64,000 bases of DNA from Aristolochia californica (Eukaryota; Streptophyta; Magnoliopsida; Piperales; Aristolochiaceae): contig JARWKL010000004.1 in NCBI GenBank assembly GCA_029961685.1, forward strand, positions 47,377,824-47,441,823. Direction: 5' to 3'. Below, piece after piece: positions 26,201-37,091 of the stretch (position 1 is the first letter of the stretch; each line of letters starts with the position of its first letter). A program made the position numbers and the translations under genes. The notes under the pieces were generated by a model. The model was not told where the DNA came from and did no database searches. It saw only the letters and a list, made by a program, of their open reading frames with translations.

Positions 26201-28442
26201 TCTGTTGCCACTTCTGCACTTCAGCCTTGATAAGAAGCTGCACCTCTGTGTCATCAGAATCATCTAGAACTTGTACCAGCATTCTCTCTTTTGGCCAATC
26301 TTGTACGCAAACAGCTGCAATTGATTGCTGGTAAACCTATTTGACATTCAAACAGCTTAATGTGTGTGAGAGAGAACAAAATTACTAATAATAGAGTCAA
26401 GCATAAGAAAAATCGGGTTAAAATTTTCTTCTAAAACAACCAAGTTCTCCAAGTATATCTGTTTTGGACTCCTTTTTGCACAATCAAGAGGTTTTGACAC
26501 ATTCACAAAGCGACAGAACCAAGGATCTTAACACCAGATGAATAACAGTCCACAAATTTATATGTTATGAAACATAGGCCATCAGACACAAGGCAAAGTG
26601 ATTGTCTTCCATCAAATAATGAAAAAAAAAAAAAAAAGAGTAACAACACTAAGTTGAACATGAAGTACAACCATATCATGCATCATTTCTATCTGATCAC
26701 TGCATTGAAGGGATAGGGTTGGAGACATACTCCATGTTGGCCATACACGTACCTATTCCTGATTCACTTCAAATCACTTTGTTTCCGTGTCCCATCTAAC
26801 CTACTAGACCCTCAAACTACTAGCAAACATCTGATAACACCGGCAGAAAAAATTAGAGTAAACCAAACTGGATACAGAGCATAGTTTGCTCCACATTATG
26901 CAATTCTACTCACTCGAAAGAATTTAAAAACTATTCAAGAGTTAAATTCCAATTGGTTTCTTTCTATTGAGACTACAAGAATAGTTTAAACTTATAAACC
27001 AGTGGTGTCTGACCCTTCCAAACATGAGTTTCTGCAGACAAAAGAGAATCTCTTTGAAATTACACTTTTATGTAAAAATTCAACAATTCTCCACCAATAG
27101 TAAAACTTTGCTTTTTGCCCCAAACAGCAGTCAGAGCTGCAATTTTTTTGAAATATATTCCCTGACTTACTTTGCTGATCTAGGGTACAGTAATACCATG
27201 TGCCCTAAACGTTTAATCGCATTTAAGCTATCCAACAACTGTTTTGCAACTGCAATGGAAATTAGTAGATTTGTAACTACGTATTTAAATTGTGAATGAT
27301 ATCCTATCTGGCTGCATGTTCTACGTATGTGAATGGTGTTGGATGAAAAGAGCTCAAAAGTTACATCTCCGGTGATAGTACATTGGTGATTGTTCCATTC
27401 CGTCCAATTGGTTCATTCACTAGAAAAACAGAATTATACACCAAAAGACAACAGGGAATTATCTTTAAAAGTAAAGAACAGAAAAAGAAAAAAACAACAG
27501 TTTTCAAAAGCATCATTCGGTCCATCTTACCGGGAGTGAGATCAAGATCTTTGCACATCATCGTGCCTTTTGCAAATAATCAAACGCCATAAAAAGAAGG
27601 AAAATTCAAGTTTTTTTTGTGGAATCAAATAAAAAGCGTACACCTAGATCAAAATATGAAGATTTGTGTAGACGGTTTACGAAGACAAGTCGTGAAAGGA
27701 TAGGGATTAGGGACCTACATCTTCTTACCTCCCTTTCGTTACACATGGGTATCTGCAGAAGTACCATAGGGTACTCCTCGGGATCTGCATTCTCAACATC
27801 GCCCCCAAACGCCACCCGGGCAACCGGCTTCACTTTCCGAAACTTTATCCAAAAACACCCCAACACCAACACAACCCGATCAACCGACTGAATCAAAAAC
27901 AGCACAGTACAGACGTCGGCCATGGCCTGCAAAGGCGGGGCCAGGTAATTGGCCCTGACGTAAAGCCAATTGGCATACAAAATCCCCAGGAACTCGGCCG
28001 AGGAAGAAAGCGTGGGCGGACTAAAATGCCATCCTTTAAAGTAGGCAACCAATTCAAAGAGCAGCAAGAGGAGGACGAGAACCAAGAAAGCCTTGATGAG
28101 CCTATACAGACGGGTGGGAGGTTTATCCCGATGCGTGCGAGAGTCGGGCGAGGAGATCCGGCGGTTGGCAGCGAGGACGAGAGAGAAGGATGAGGAGGCG
28201 AGCCAGGAGAGGGAGTTGAAAGCTTGCTGGAGCTTGAGGAGTAGGATGTGGGAGAGTTGACGGGCATTCCGGTGGCGCGACTTGTCGACAGTGAGATCGT
28301 CGGAGAGGTGGCCAACGGGCGATTGGATCTCGACGGTGGACCAGCTGGGCTTGTCGTGTTTGACGTCGAGAAAAGCGGAGTGGTGCTTTTCTCGCTCCTT
28401 GTTCCACCATTCCTGAAACTCGTAATTTGGTGGCGGAGACAT
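23286..28442 (-). CDS. CSLC: Cellulose synthase-like C (CSLC) xyloglucan beta-1,4-glucan synthase
   Basis: The five exons in order of translation are 28442-27729, 26336-26028, 25262-24972, 24868-24755 and 23924-23286 (stop), all in frame, giving 688 aa, the usual CSLC size. The start [13 protein letters not shown] is chosen over an in-frame upstream ATG (28502) because CSLC proteins begin this way. Two hydrophobic segments flank the N-terminal part ([17 protein letters not shown]). GT2 catalytic motifs are DDSDD (263-267), DAD (323-325), the ED of TVEDMD (416-417) and QQHRW (453-457). The last exon holds several membrane helices. CSLC enzymes make the beta-1,4-glucan backbone of xyloglucan in the Golgi. 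The 5' leader has a CT tract at about 28519-28540. No defects are seen. The paralogue (CSLC5, 6 or 12 type) cannot be settled by eye. Confidence 0.93.
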
Positions 28443-29510
28443 TGGAGGGGGGAATAGAGAAGAACAGGAATCTAGGGTTTGAGAGATGGCTTTCTGGATC
28501 ACGTTTTTCGTTTTTTTCTCTCCCTCTCTCTCTCTCTTTTGATGCGCAGAGCTCAGTCGGCCATTTTTGTGGCTGAATCGGAGGAAGTGGGAGACTATAT
28601 TAGCCGTGTTTGATTTAACCAGGGTGCGTTAAACCGCCAAAATGTAGGAGGCGATTGGCGGTCATTTGAGGTGAGGGACCCACCTTACTCAACTCATCAT
28701 AAAAGCACTCCCCAAATCTGCTGTTCTTCCGAGTTCTGACCACGCCACCGCAACGTGTCCCCTACAAACGCCTACTGCACGCGGGATTCTGGAATCAAAT
28801 TTCTCGCGATTATTCGATATCGATGAAATGTCTCAAAAATGGTGATGCACCTCCTTAATTGAGACATGGCTAGAAAAGAAAACATCTCTACCTCTTTCTC
28901 CTCGCAACACTGGAGGAAGGTGAAAGAGATCCCATCTCATACCATTAACACAGGTTCTGCAAGTTCGAAGATGAAGCTTAACAGAGGTCAGAGCATTCCC
29001 ATTAAAAGCAACCCTTATCTGCTTACTTCTTAAATTTTCTGCTGTTTGTCTCTACACCCTTATATAAGCGGATTCAGAATCTTCCATGATTTTTTATTTT
29101 ATTTTTTATTTTATTTTTTTATAAAGCTCGAACCAGCGATTTGCGAATTGTGATGAGTTTATTGAAGGGAGTGAATCATAGATCAGTCTGGCTATCACAA
29201 ATTCGAATGAAGATACAAATGAGCACTCCATAACTGATAATAAACTGAACCAATAACAGTTGTTTCATATAAAGGTTAAACAATCCATAAAAATCAATCA
29301 CAATTTAAACAGCATTTCCATTTCTTTATATAAAGTACATTGCAGCACAAAATCCGTCACTTCGGATTCGAACATTGGAGAACATAGAAAAGACGGAATT
29401 TATGGAGTTATTCGAACTTAACATTACATACGGTGGTCATCATCCAGTCCTAGATGAGTTACAGAACAGAGGAGAGCCAAATACCCTTTACAGTAACCAC
29501 ACGGACTGAT
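28443..29510. other. CSLC promoter/5' leader and cystatin 3' region
   Basis: A non-coding stretch. It contains the CT-rich CSLC leader just above 28443 and a T/A-rich tandem (tttattttattttttattttattttttt) at about 29092-29120. The 3' UTR of the cystatin gene probably ends near 29250-29400. No other feature was recognised. Confidence 0.45.
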
Positions 29511-29885
29511 TTATTTAGCAGGGGTAAAGGAGACGAGCTGTTTGGGCTTAGCGTTAACCCAGGGCTGGACAACCACAACTCCGTCGAACTGCTTGGGAAC
29601 ACCAGCCTGCAAGGCAGAGATCTTCAGATAGTATTTCATCCCAGACACCACTTGCTGTTGCGCCTTCACCACCTCCGTGAAAGACAGCAGCCCTCTGTCG
29701 TTATGGGTTTTCCCGTACTCCTCGACGCAGAACCTCCCCAGAGCTTGGACTTCCTTGTTGTGCTTCACATCATCGATCTCCTCAATCCCCCCGAGTCTTC
29801 CTCCACCCAGATTAGCGCTCGCGCCGCAGGCTAGGGAGAAGGCCAGAAGAAAGAGGGCCGCAATGGAGGATGCCGACATCGCCAT
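29511..29885 (-). CDS. Cysteine proteinase inhibitor (phytocystatin), secretory
   Basis: A single-exon gene of 124 aa. Residues 1-24 are a clear signal peptide (hydrophobic LFLLAFSLACGASA). The mature protein has the N-terminal glycines LGGGRLGG, the plant-specific helix motif as ALGRFCVEEYGK (49-59), the QVVSG inhibitory loop (78-82) and the second hairpin PW (108-109). This is a type-I phytocystatin that blocks papain-like cysteine proteases, in the secretory path or apoplast. The plant helix signature normally reads LARFAV.E.N; here the second A is C and the N is G, which is unusual. Start 29885 is taken; ATG 29879 is an alternative. The upstream region is interrupted at 30040 by a hAT-like element. 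Confidence 0.95.
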   Translation of the reverse strand: MAMSASSIAALFLLAFSLACGASANLGGGRLGGIEEIDDVKHNKEVQALGRFCVEEYGKTHNDRGLLSFTEVVKAQQQVVSGMKYYLKISALQAGVPKQFDGVVVVQPWVNAKPKQLVSFTPAK

Positions 29886-30039
29886 GAGAGAGGATTGTTG
29901 TGGTTTTCTGGTTTGGGGAGAGGGAATGTTTAAGGATTGGGGAGAGAGAGACGGTTACGATGCGTTGCAGCGTTGGATGAGTGACACATAAGATAAGGCT
30001 GACAGGGGTTAGGAACTTTCCTTCGTTCCGAACGGGTGA

Positions 30040-32262
30040 TAGGGGTCAGGGCGGCATCGAGCCGAGCCGAACCGAACCTGTCTAAGTTCGAGTCGAGCCG
30101 AACCCTAATAACATATATTTAAATTTTTTAAAAAATATATATAAAATTATGCATATATTTTACATAAAAAATTGGGTATAACCTATATATATAATATATG
30201 TATAATATTGGACATGACCTCTTCTTAAAATTGAGCATAATCTATATATAAAATACTTATATAAAATTCGGTATAACCTCTACTTAAAATTGGACATAAT
30301 CTATATACATAATAGTTGCATAAACACTCCATAAAATTTTTTATACATTCCATAAACACACTATAAAATTATTTATATACACCATACACATAACATTATG
30401 AATAAATTTCATACAATAATCAAACACAACAAAATTAAATAAAATATCATTATCAATTTACAATCACCCAAATAAAACTATAAATCCTTTAAATAAAATT
30501 TTATTACTATTAGAGACTTACTAGAAAATTACAAGAAATATTTTAAATTTTTCTTAAGAAAGTTAAATGGACCTCTTATTGCCTTTTCTAAGGAAATAAA
30601 TAAAAATTAATAATTAATCTAATATATTATTATACTTATCGATAAATTTTTAATCAAATCAAACGTCAAACACAAAATTACTATGAAAATTGCCTCATGC
30701 TGAAAGTATTATATCATCAACTATCAAATACTTATTCGAAATTTTTCTATATTGTTTTCTAGCTCATCTTGGCAAGAAAATCTTACTTAGAAAATTATAT
30801 GATTTTTTTTTAAATTTATAATTAGAAAAATATTTTCAAAAAACATGAGGCACTAATGGTCCCTATATTTCTACTAAAAATGTCTTTTCAACATTTATTG
30901 AAAAAATCACTAATAGTCTATAGAAACATATTTCTACTAAAATATATTTTCAATTTCTTCAAGAGTCATGAGGAAGGGACAAAAAGTTTTTTTTTTCCTT
31001 GTTTATGATCTTGCACGTAGAGGAGGTTTCAAATAAAATATAAATAAAATTATGCATAAATTTTTTAAAAAAATGATAGGGGAAGTTCATAATTGAATTT
31101 CAATAATGTATTAAAATGCAGCAATATTAATATTTTTTACTCACAATTATTGTCAAACTTGTTTTATAATTTTTGAATCTAGCCATAAATTTATTATGGC
31201 CTCCTTAGTGCCCCTAGATGAAAATTTATATTATAGGAAAAACTAAAAATATTTTTTTTATGATTCATATTCCCAAAAAAACTTTAAATAAAATCCTATT
31301 ACTTTTAGTGACTTATTAGAAAATTACAAAAAATATTTTAAAATTTTCTTAGGAAAGTTAAATGGACATTTTATTGCTTCTTCTAAGGAAATAAATAAAA
31401 ATTAATAATCAATCTAATATATTATTATACTTATCGATAAATTTTTAATCGAATAAAATGTCAAACACAAAATTGCAATGGAAATTGCTTCATGCTAAAA
31501 GTATTACAGCATAAATATTTATTCAAAAAAGATTTATACAATTTTCTACCCCATCTTGGTAGGAAAATCTTAGTTAGAAAATTATATAATTTTTAATAAG
31601 AATTTTTAATTAGAAAAATATTTAAAAACAACATGAAACACTAATAGTTAATAGAAACTTATTTCTATAAAATGTATTTTTAATTTTTTTTTCAAAAGCA
31701 ACGAGGAAGGAGAGTTTAAGGACTTTTTTTTTTTTTTTACTTTAAGATCTCGCACGTGCGAAATCATTTTAGCATGAGGGAGGGGGGAGATTATTTCTCC
31801 CCTAATTTTTCCTGTGGTTTTGGTTTTTTGCCGAGACGATGAGGAGGGAAGGGGGTTACGGTGTCGGGGAGGACCTGTTGTCGGGGATGACGGTTGCGAC
31901 AGAGGCGGCGGCGACGGAAGCAACAATGACGGATATGGCGACGATGGCAAGGAGAGGAAGAAATAGAATGTACAGCCACAGAGGCGGTCGACGAACAGCT
32001 ATCGAAGACGATAGAGGTGGTGACAACAGCAGACGGGAGGGGCTCGGCAGTGACGAGGGGAGTAAAAAAATTTCCCCCCCTCACTCCCACTCCCCGGCTC
32101 CCGACGCGATACCGATCCCCGGCTAACCTAGAGCCGGCTTGGGAGCCGACAAATCGAACCTGACTTCGGTCAAGCTCGGCTCATTAAGGTAAACGAGCCG
32201 ATTTCAGAACTCGATAGATACCGAGCTGACAGCGAGCCCGGCTCGGTTGAAAGCCACCCCTA
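30040..32262. mobile_element. Non-autonomous hAT-like element, copy 1
   Basis: The ends are inverted: left taggggtcagggcggcatcg then agccgagccg; right ctcggttgaaagccacccct then a. A second copy at 52254-54657 shares ends and interior. Inside are an AT-rich subterminal array (cataa.ctatata.a..aatac units), a roughly 300-bp block present twice in direct orientation (about 30500-30810 and 31285-31600), a gatctcgcacgtgcgaaat motif at 31745-31763, then a GC-rich gacgg..gcggcg segment. No transposase was recognised. The 'TAGGGGTGGC' ends are typical of plant hAT elements. The 8-bp TSD is not clean in this copy. Confidence 0.7.
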
Positions 32263-33940
32263 GGTGAGAGTCTCAAATCATTGAGATTGAGCCGACAAGG
32301 GAAGAGGCTGTAATTGGATTTTTGTGATTCGTCTGCGGAAAATCTTGCTTTTGCGTAATCGGACTGTAATTAAATAAAGAGTTCTTTCTGAATCTGCAAC
32401 AACCGGAGACGGCGCTTAGTTTTTAATCAAATTGTGAGACGGAATTCACTGCGTGTGGGTGACAAAACGAACGGATCTGAAATCCAGGATAGAAAAGAGA
32501 GGAAAAAAATTCGCAATGGAAATGAGAGTCGCCTTTTCAGCTTCTTATCAACTCATAAGCTAATTGGTTGGGTTTACAATGCAAAAATTACTTGCTTCAG
32601 AGGTATAACAAGAAGTTGACTCTGTAATAGGTTGATATTGGAATAAGAATATCAAAGTTAAATACACTAACTTTATCTCATACATGATTTTAAAGTTAGT
32701 GTACAATGAGATTAAAGATTTTCAAAAGTTACTTGAGGACTTCTAGAGAAAAATTCAAGAATCAAATAGTCAAGGTAAACATGTAAGTTGAACGAATTCA
32801 ATCGATTCCAAAGTATGAGTTCAAGTAAGAAAAATTGAATACAAATAATTGATTTTAAAAAAAATGTACTTAACCCAACTTGACACCTTAAGACAATCTC
32901 TTTTTTCAAATCAGAGTGCACACTATATGATTAGGAGATTGAGAGGATTTTTGTAAGATTATGGTGACCGTTGTTCAAAAGGTTTGACTCAAATTCGCTA
33001 AAATAAACATAATCCCAATTTTTTAAAAACTAGTCGATTACCCATAAAAAATGACCTTTTGTCTTTTTACAAAAATCGATCAAAACATTGCTAAATAATT
33101 ATTAGAAAAAAAGGCTTAGAATTTTTTGTCAAAATAATTGCTCATTTACAAGATTTGATAACCTATTGAAGCTTATTTGAGGCTTGAAATTTGCATATGG
33201 GGTGTTTTTGATTGCCAATGTTCAAACAACTTAGCTACTCAAACATTCATGTTGTATAAGAGGTTTATGGGTAGGGAGAGTGTGTTCAAACATCCGTTTA
33301 TCTTCTAAAACTTCTACGCATTAATCTCTGTTTGGATACTACTCTAGTTTGAATGCTATATATTTCCAAAAACTTTTTTGTTGGATCCCTTCTTTTGGAT
33401 ATTGCTTATGTTTAAACAACAATCTTTCCATTGTTTGCACTATACCCATTTCAACTTGACTTACTGTTTCTCTATAATATTTGCATATCAACGTATCCTC
33501 GACATATTTTTTGTTACTTCATGCTATTTGAATGACACCTATATTTAAACAACCTTTGTTGTCCTTGCCTGTTATGCTTGTGGAGTCTGTTTGAATAGCC
33601 TCTTTATTTGAATAGTGGCATTGTTGTGGAGTCCGTTTACCAGCTAAATATCCTTAATGAAGTGTATTATGCTTATGAGCACATCTATTCATGCAAAAAA
33701 TTTGCTTTCACAAACAAAGTGTAGCTCATGGATATGTTGATTTGTTTCTCTATACCATGCGATTCTAGGTAACACCTTTCTTATTCTAAGCTTGGTTTTT
33801 TACATATCACTCCATAGACTAAGAAACATTGTAAGTAGTTAAGAAGACCAACTTGAATTCATGCATCAAAATGACTAAATAATCTCGTAAAAATCTAGAG
33901 TATGTCATTTTGAGTCGTACGATGAGATTCTCAAGATTTT
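32263..33940. other. Intergenic DNA, nothing recognised
   Basis: AT-rich, with no ORF above about 75 codons and no recognisable repeats or RNA genes on either strand. Confidence 0.4.
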
Positions 33941-34365
33941 AAGGTTGTGTTTGGAACACAGAAAGTGAAGAGAAACGAAAAGAAAAATGAAGAAGTTTTT
34001 TTTTCTCTTGTTTGGATGTCCATGAAAAATAAGAGAGAAAATAAAAGATAAATATCGTTTCCTTTGTTTAGGTGTTTACTTGGAAATGGAAAAGAAAAAA
34101 AATTTATATATTTTTTATTTTTAAGAATTAAAGTTATATACAAACCTAAAAACTAAAATATCTATAATTATTAAATTATTATTGATAGACTTTTATTTTC
34201 TCTCTAATAATTTTTATTATCTATAAAACTTTCTCTCTAATTTAATTTTCTTTTCTTTTCTCTCCAAATTTCATGCTTCTTTGGGAGAAAGTCTAGTAAA
34301 TAAAAGAGAAAATAACTTTCTCTCATATCTTCTTCTCTTCAAGAATCCATATTACCAAACACTAG
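33941..34365. mobile_element. MITE-like element, copy 2
   Basis: This is the same family as 2981-3340: left end aaggttgtgtttggaacac, repeated gtttggatgtccatgaaaaat phrases, the shared ttttctttccaaatttcat-like block, and right end ttaccaaacactag. It is non-coding. A similar terminus also occurs at 34910-34925 (tttccaaacatgcccta), on the far side of the LTR-like insertion, so the element may really run to there. Confidence 0.45.
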
Positions 34366-34389
34366 AAAATGACTTTCTATCTTCTTCTT

Positions 34390-34865
34390 TGTTAGGAATT
34401 AGATGCCCTAATTTCAAACTAACGAGAGGAATAATAATAATCACAAAAGGAAAGAAAAACAAGCATAAAAATATGCAACAAGATTTATATAGGTTCACCT
34501 CAAGGTGAGATTACGTCTTGTCTTTTGCCGCTGGAATAATCTACTATAAAGATGAAATACTTTACAAGAGAAATCACATAAACTTATGCTCCTCGTATGA
34601 TGATGATGATAATTAAACCCTAACAATGGTGCCTTCAAATATAAAAAGAAAATTAGGACAATTGGATTACAAATATAAGATCTCCAAATTACCTTTAATA
34701 AAACAGTAGTCAATATATCATAGATCTGGTAGGGGCTCCACCCCCGGACCTTTAGGGAGGGGGGGGTTCTCCGTTCTCCTTCTAACCTTCACGGTGACCT
34801 TACCGCGAAGGTCGACCCGTGTACCGACTCGACGTAAGGCGTTAATTAAACTCCATAACTTAACA
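34390..34865. mobile_element. Probable solo LTR (Copia-like)
   Basis: A segment of about 476 bp begins TGTTAGG and ends CTTAACA, with inverted TGTTA/TAACA tips. It contains a phrase (tatataggttcacctcaagg) of the type common in plant Copia LTRs. Flanks ttctt and ttatt match 4/5 as a possible 5-bp target duplication. No internal retroelement domains are adjacent. It sits next to, perhaps inside, the MITE-like copy 2. Confidence 0.4.
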
Positions 34866-36900
34866 TTATTTTTTATTTTTTTCTTTTATTTACTATTATT
34901 TTCTATGATTTCCAAACATGCCCTAAGAGATTTTGGTAGTTGAGACTCATTTGGTTTAGGCTACTTCACATTTCAAGTTTTAAGGGAAATATCTAGCTCT
35001 TAGCTCTTAGATCCCTAAGGTTTGTCGCATATGAATTTTAAAAATAGTTGAAATTATTAAAAAATAATTCTTTTTCCTTCATTTTCTATATTTTTATTTC
35101 AAGTGGTGTTGTGGCACCGACAGCTTGGCGGAAAGAGACGTCTCCGGAGATACGAACGGCACGCTACCGACTGTGGATAAAAGAATGTAGCGGGCCCCCC
35201 GTACAACTGAATGGCTGAGCTGGCGTCTTTTTTCAACAAATGGTCTCGCGACAGGAAAGAGTTGGATCCTTAATCATGGCGGCAGAAAGCCCGACGAATG
35301 TGGATTTACCCGCGGCCACGAATAAACCCCGGTTCACTCACATAATTGTCCTTTTTGCCATCGTTAATTCGCATGTGCCACTAAACAAGTCGAGCCGGTT
35401 GGTGAATGGCGACAATGGATTCGGTCAAGCCAGACCAATTAAACAATGAATTACCACAATCCGACGGGCAGGATTTAATCGGAGAAGAAGAGATCTTCGG
35501 TGCCGACAAACTGCAGCGGTTGACGAGAAGTTTGGTGAGAAGTGATGGACGGTTCAAGGGGTTTAATTCGCATCGACTTTGACGCGTTTTCTTTAATTAC
35601 TATGACGACCATCTGTTCAATTACACGGAGCTATTTTTTGCATGGGTACTTTTGGAAATATTGAATAGTTCGGTGATTAAGGAGGCCCGACCCCACCAGC
35701 TTTACTCGCGCCGCTTTCCTCGTGATATTCGGCCTTTTTCTTTTATTCTTACAAAATGTTAAAAGCGACGGCTTCGATGAAAGGAACACAGTCGACTCGT
35801 GACTTTTTCCGCGAGTTAAAAAGAAAAAAAAAACGACGGAACAGTTGCCGTCCACCGTCGGCGATCCGAACTGAATCGCGCCTTTGTCGCACTCTTAGTA
35901 GATTCCTTCCAGATCCGAGACGGAATTTCAATTCAACGAGCCGAGTGTGAGATCTGAAGGTCTACTCGCGCGCCGATGCGCTCATGTGATATGTCTACGT
36001 GGGACCGCGACAACTGAGCAAAAGCGTGCATGCGCTTGATTCCCATGGTTATCTTCCCACCAGAAATTACGCGGCCGTGAATCGTGATTTTAATTTCCGG
36101 TGTTATTTTATTTAAAGTTTAATGCCGTAAAGGGCAAGACATGATTCCTCTTCTTCCAAATCCCATTCGGCGAATTTTCTGTGTCTTTATTCCCCGTCTC
36201 GGAAGAGTTACAGTGGGCGTGCAGGAATCTGTTTAAATTTAGAGAGAGAAAAAAAAGGGTTTTTAGTTAATTTTCATATGAGTATGACCTGTCCAAGACG
36301 ATTTAGGAAATGAAACTGACTCAAATCTCTATCGTTTTCCCCTTTCATTTTCGCAAATTTTGATTCCGCTGGACTTTATCAGAACTTAGAAAACAAGCGG
36401 CACGCCATTGCCGATTCTGCCACCTCTGAGTTCCATTTTTGCAGCTAAAACAAGGAGAAGAGAGAGACCCACTCTTGTCCGTTCATTCGGTAAGAGATTC
36501 GACCGTCAATCGGCGGTAAAGTTCACCGCAAAAGACCCCGATTACCTGGTTAAAATGCGAAATCTTCGGTAATTTGCATGTTTTGAGCTTTCCATGAAGC
36601 GGATTAGAATCGATATCCAGGGGAGGTTAAACGAAAAGTGGGCCCAACGGAGCGAGTCTGGAGTCAGATCATTTAGTGGCTGGTGTTGTGGAATGCGAGT
36701 ACGAGTTAGAACGCCAGCTGTGAGGAGGAGGATTGCATGATTAATGGTAAGGTGAGTTTGTGGGTCCTGTAAGCACCCACGTGGCATCGACACGCGTCAT
36801 TGCCGGTTCATTTTTCATGTTTAATTCCTTTTTTCGCTTAATTAATCCAAAACCCCCACCATCACCAAAGAAAAACAAAAATAAAAGGGAGAGAGAGAGA
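34866..36900. other. Upstream region of the U-box gene, no gene recognised
   Basis: Mixed AT-rich and then moderately GC-rich DNA. The part from about 36100 on looks like the U-box promoter. An in-frame GAGA tract lies at 36890-36900, just before the leader. I saw no other coding sequence. Confidence 0.4.
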
Positions 36901-36906
36901 ATGTGA
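36901..36906 (+). promoter_or_regulatory. Minimal AUG-stop uORF (ATGTGA) in the U-box leader
   Basis: ATG is directly followed by TGA, 186 bp upstream of the main start at 37092 and right after a GAGAGA tract. If transcription starts upstream, ribosomes would meet a start-stop pair. This arrangement is known to stall ribosomes in a few plant mRNAs (AUGUAA in NIP5;1). Whether this base is in the mRNA is not known. Confidence 0.3.
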
Positions 36907-37091
36907 CTCAGAGTCGGGAGAGTCTAAAAGACGGAAGAACAGTGCTTGCTCTTATTATTGTCAAACACAAGAAAAGAACGACGAGAGAGGGAGAGGAGAA
37001 GCGCAGGGGGGGAGGTGGCAAGGTGATATTATGGTCGGAGAAGAGGAGGAAGGAGAATCCGACGGCTCCGGTTGCATCTAACGGTGGGAAA

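Noticed and set aside
30037..32262. Idea that the cystatin-proximal element is a Helitron or CACTA element
   Set aside because: Clear inverted gggtggc ends and, in the sister copy, an 8-bp duplication fit hAT better; no TC...CTRR hairpin or CACTA ends are present.
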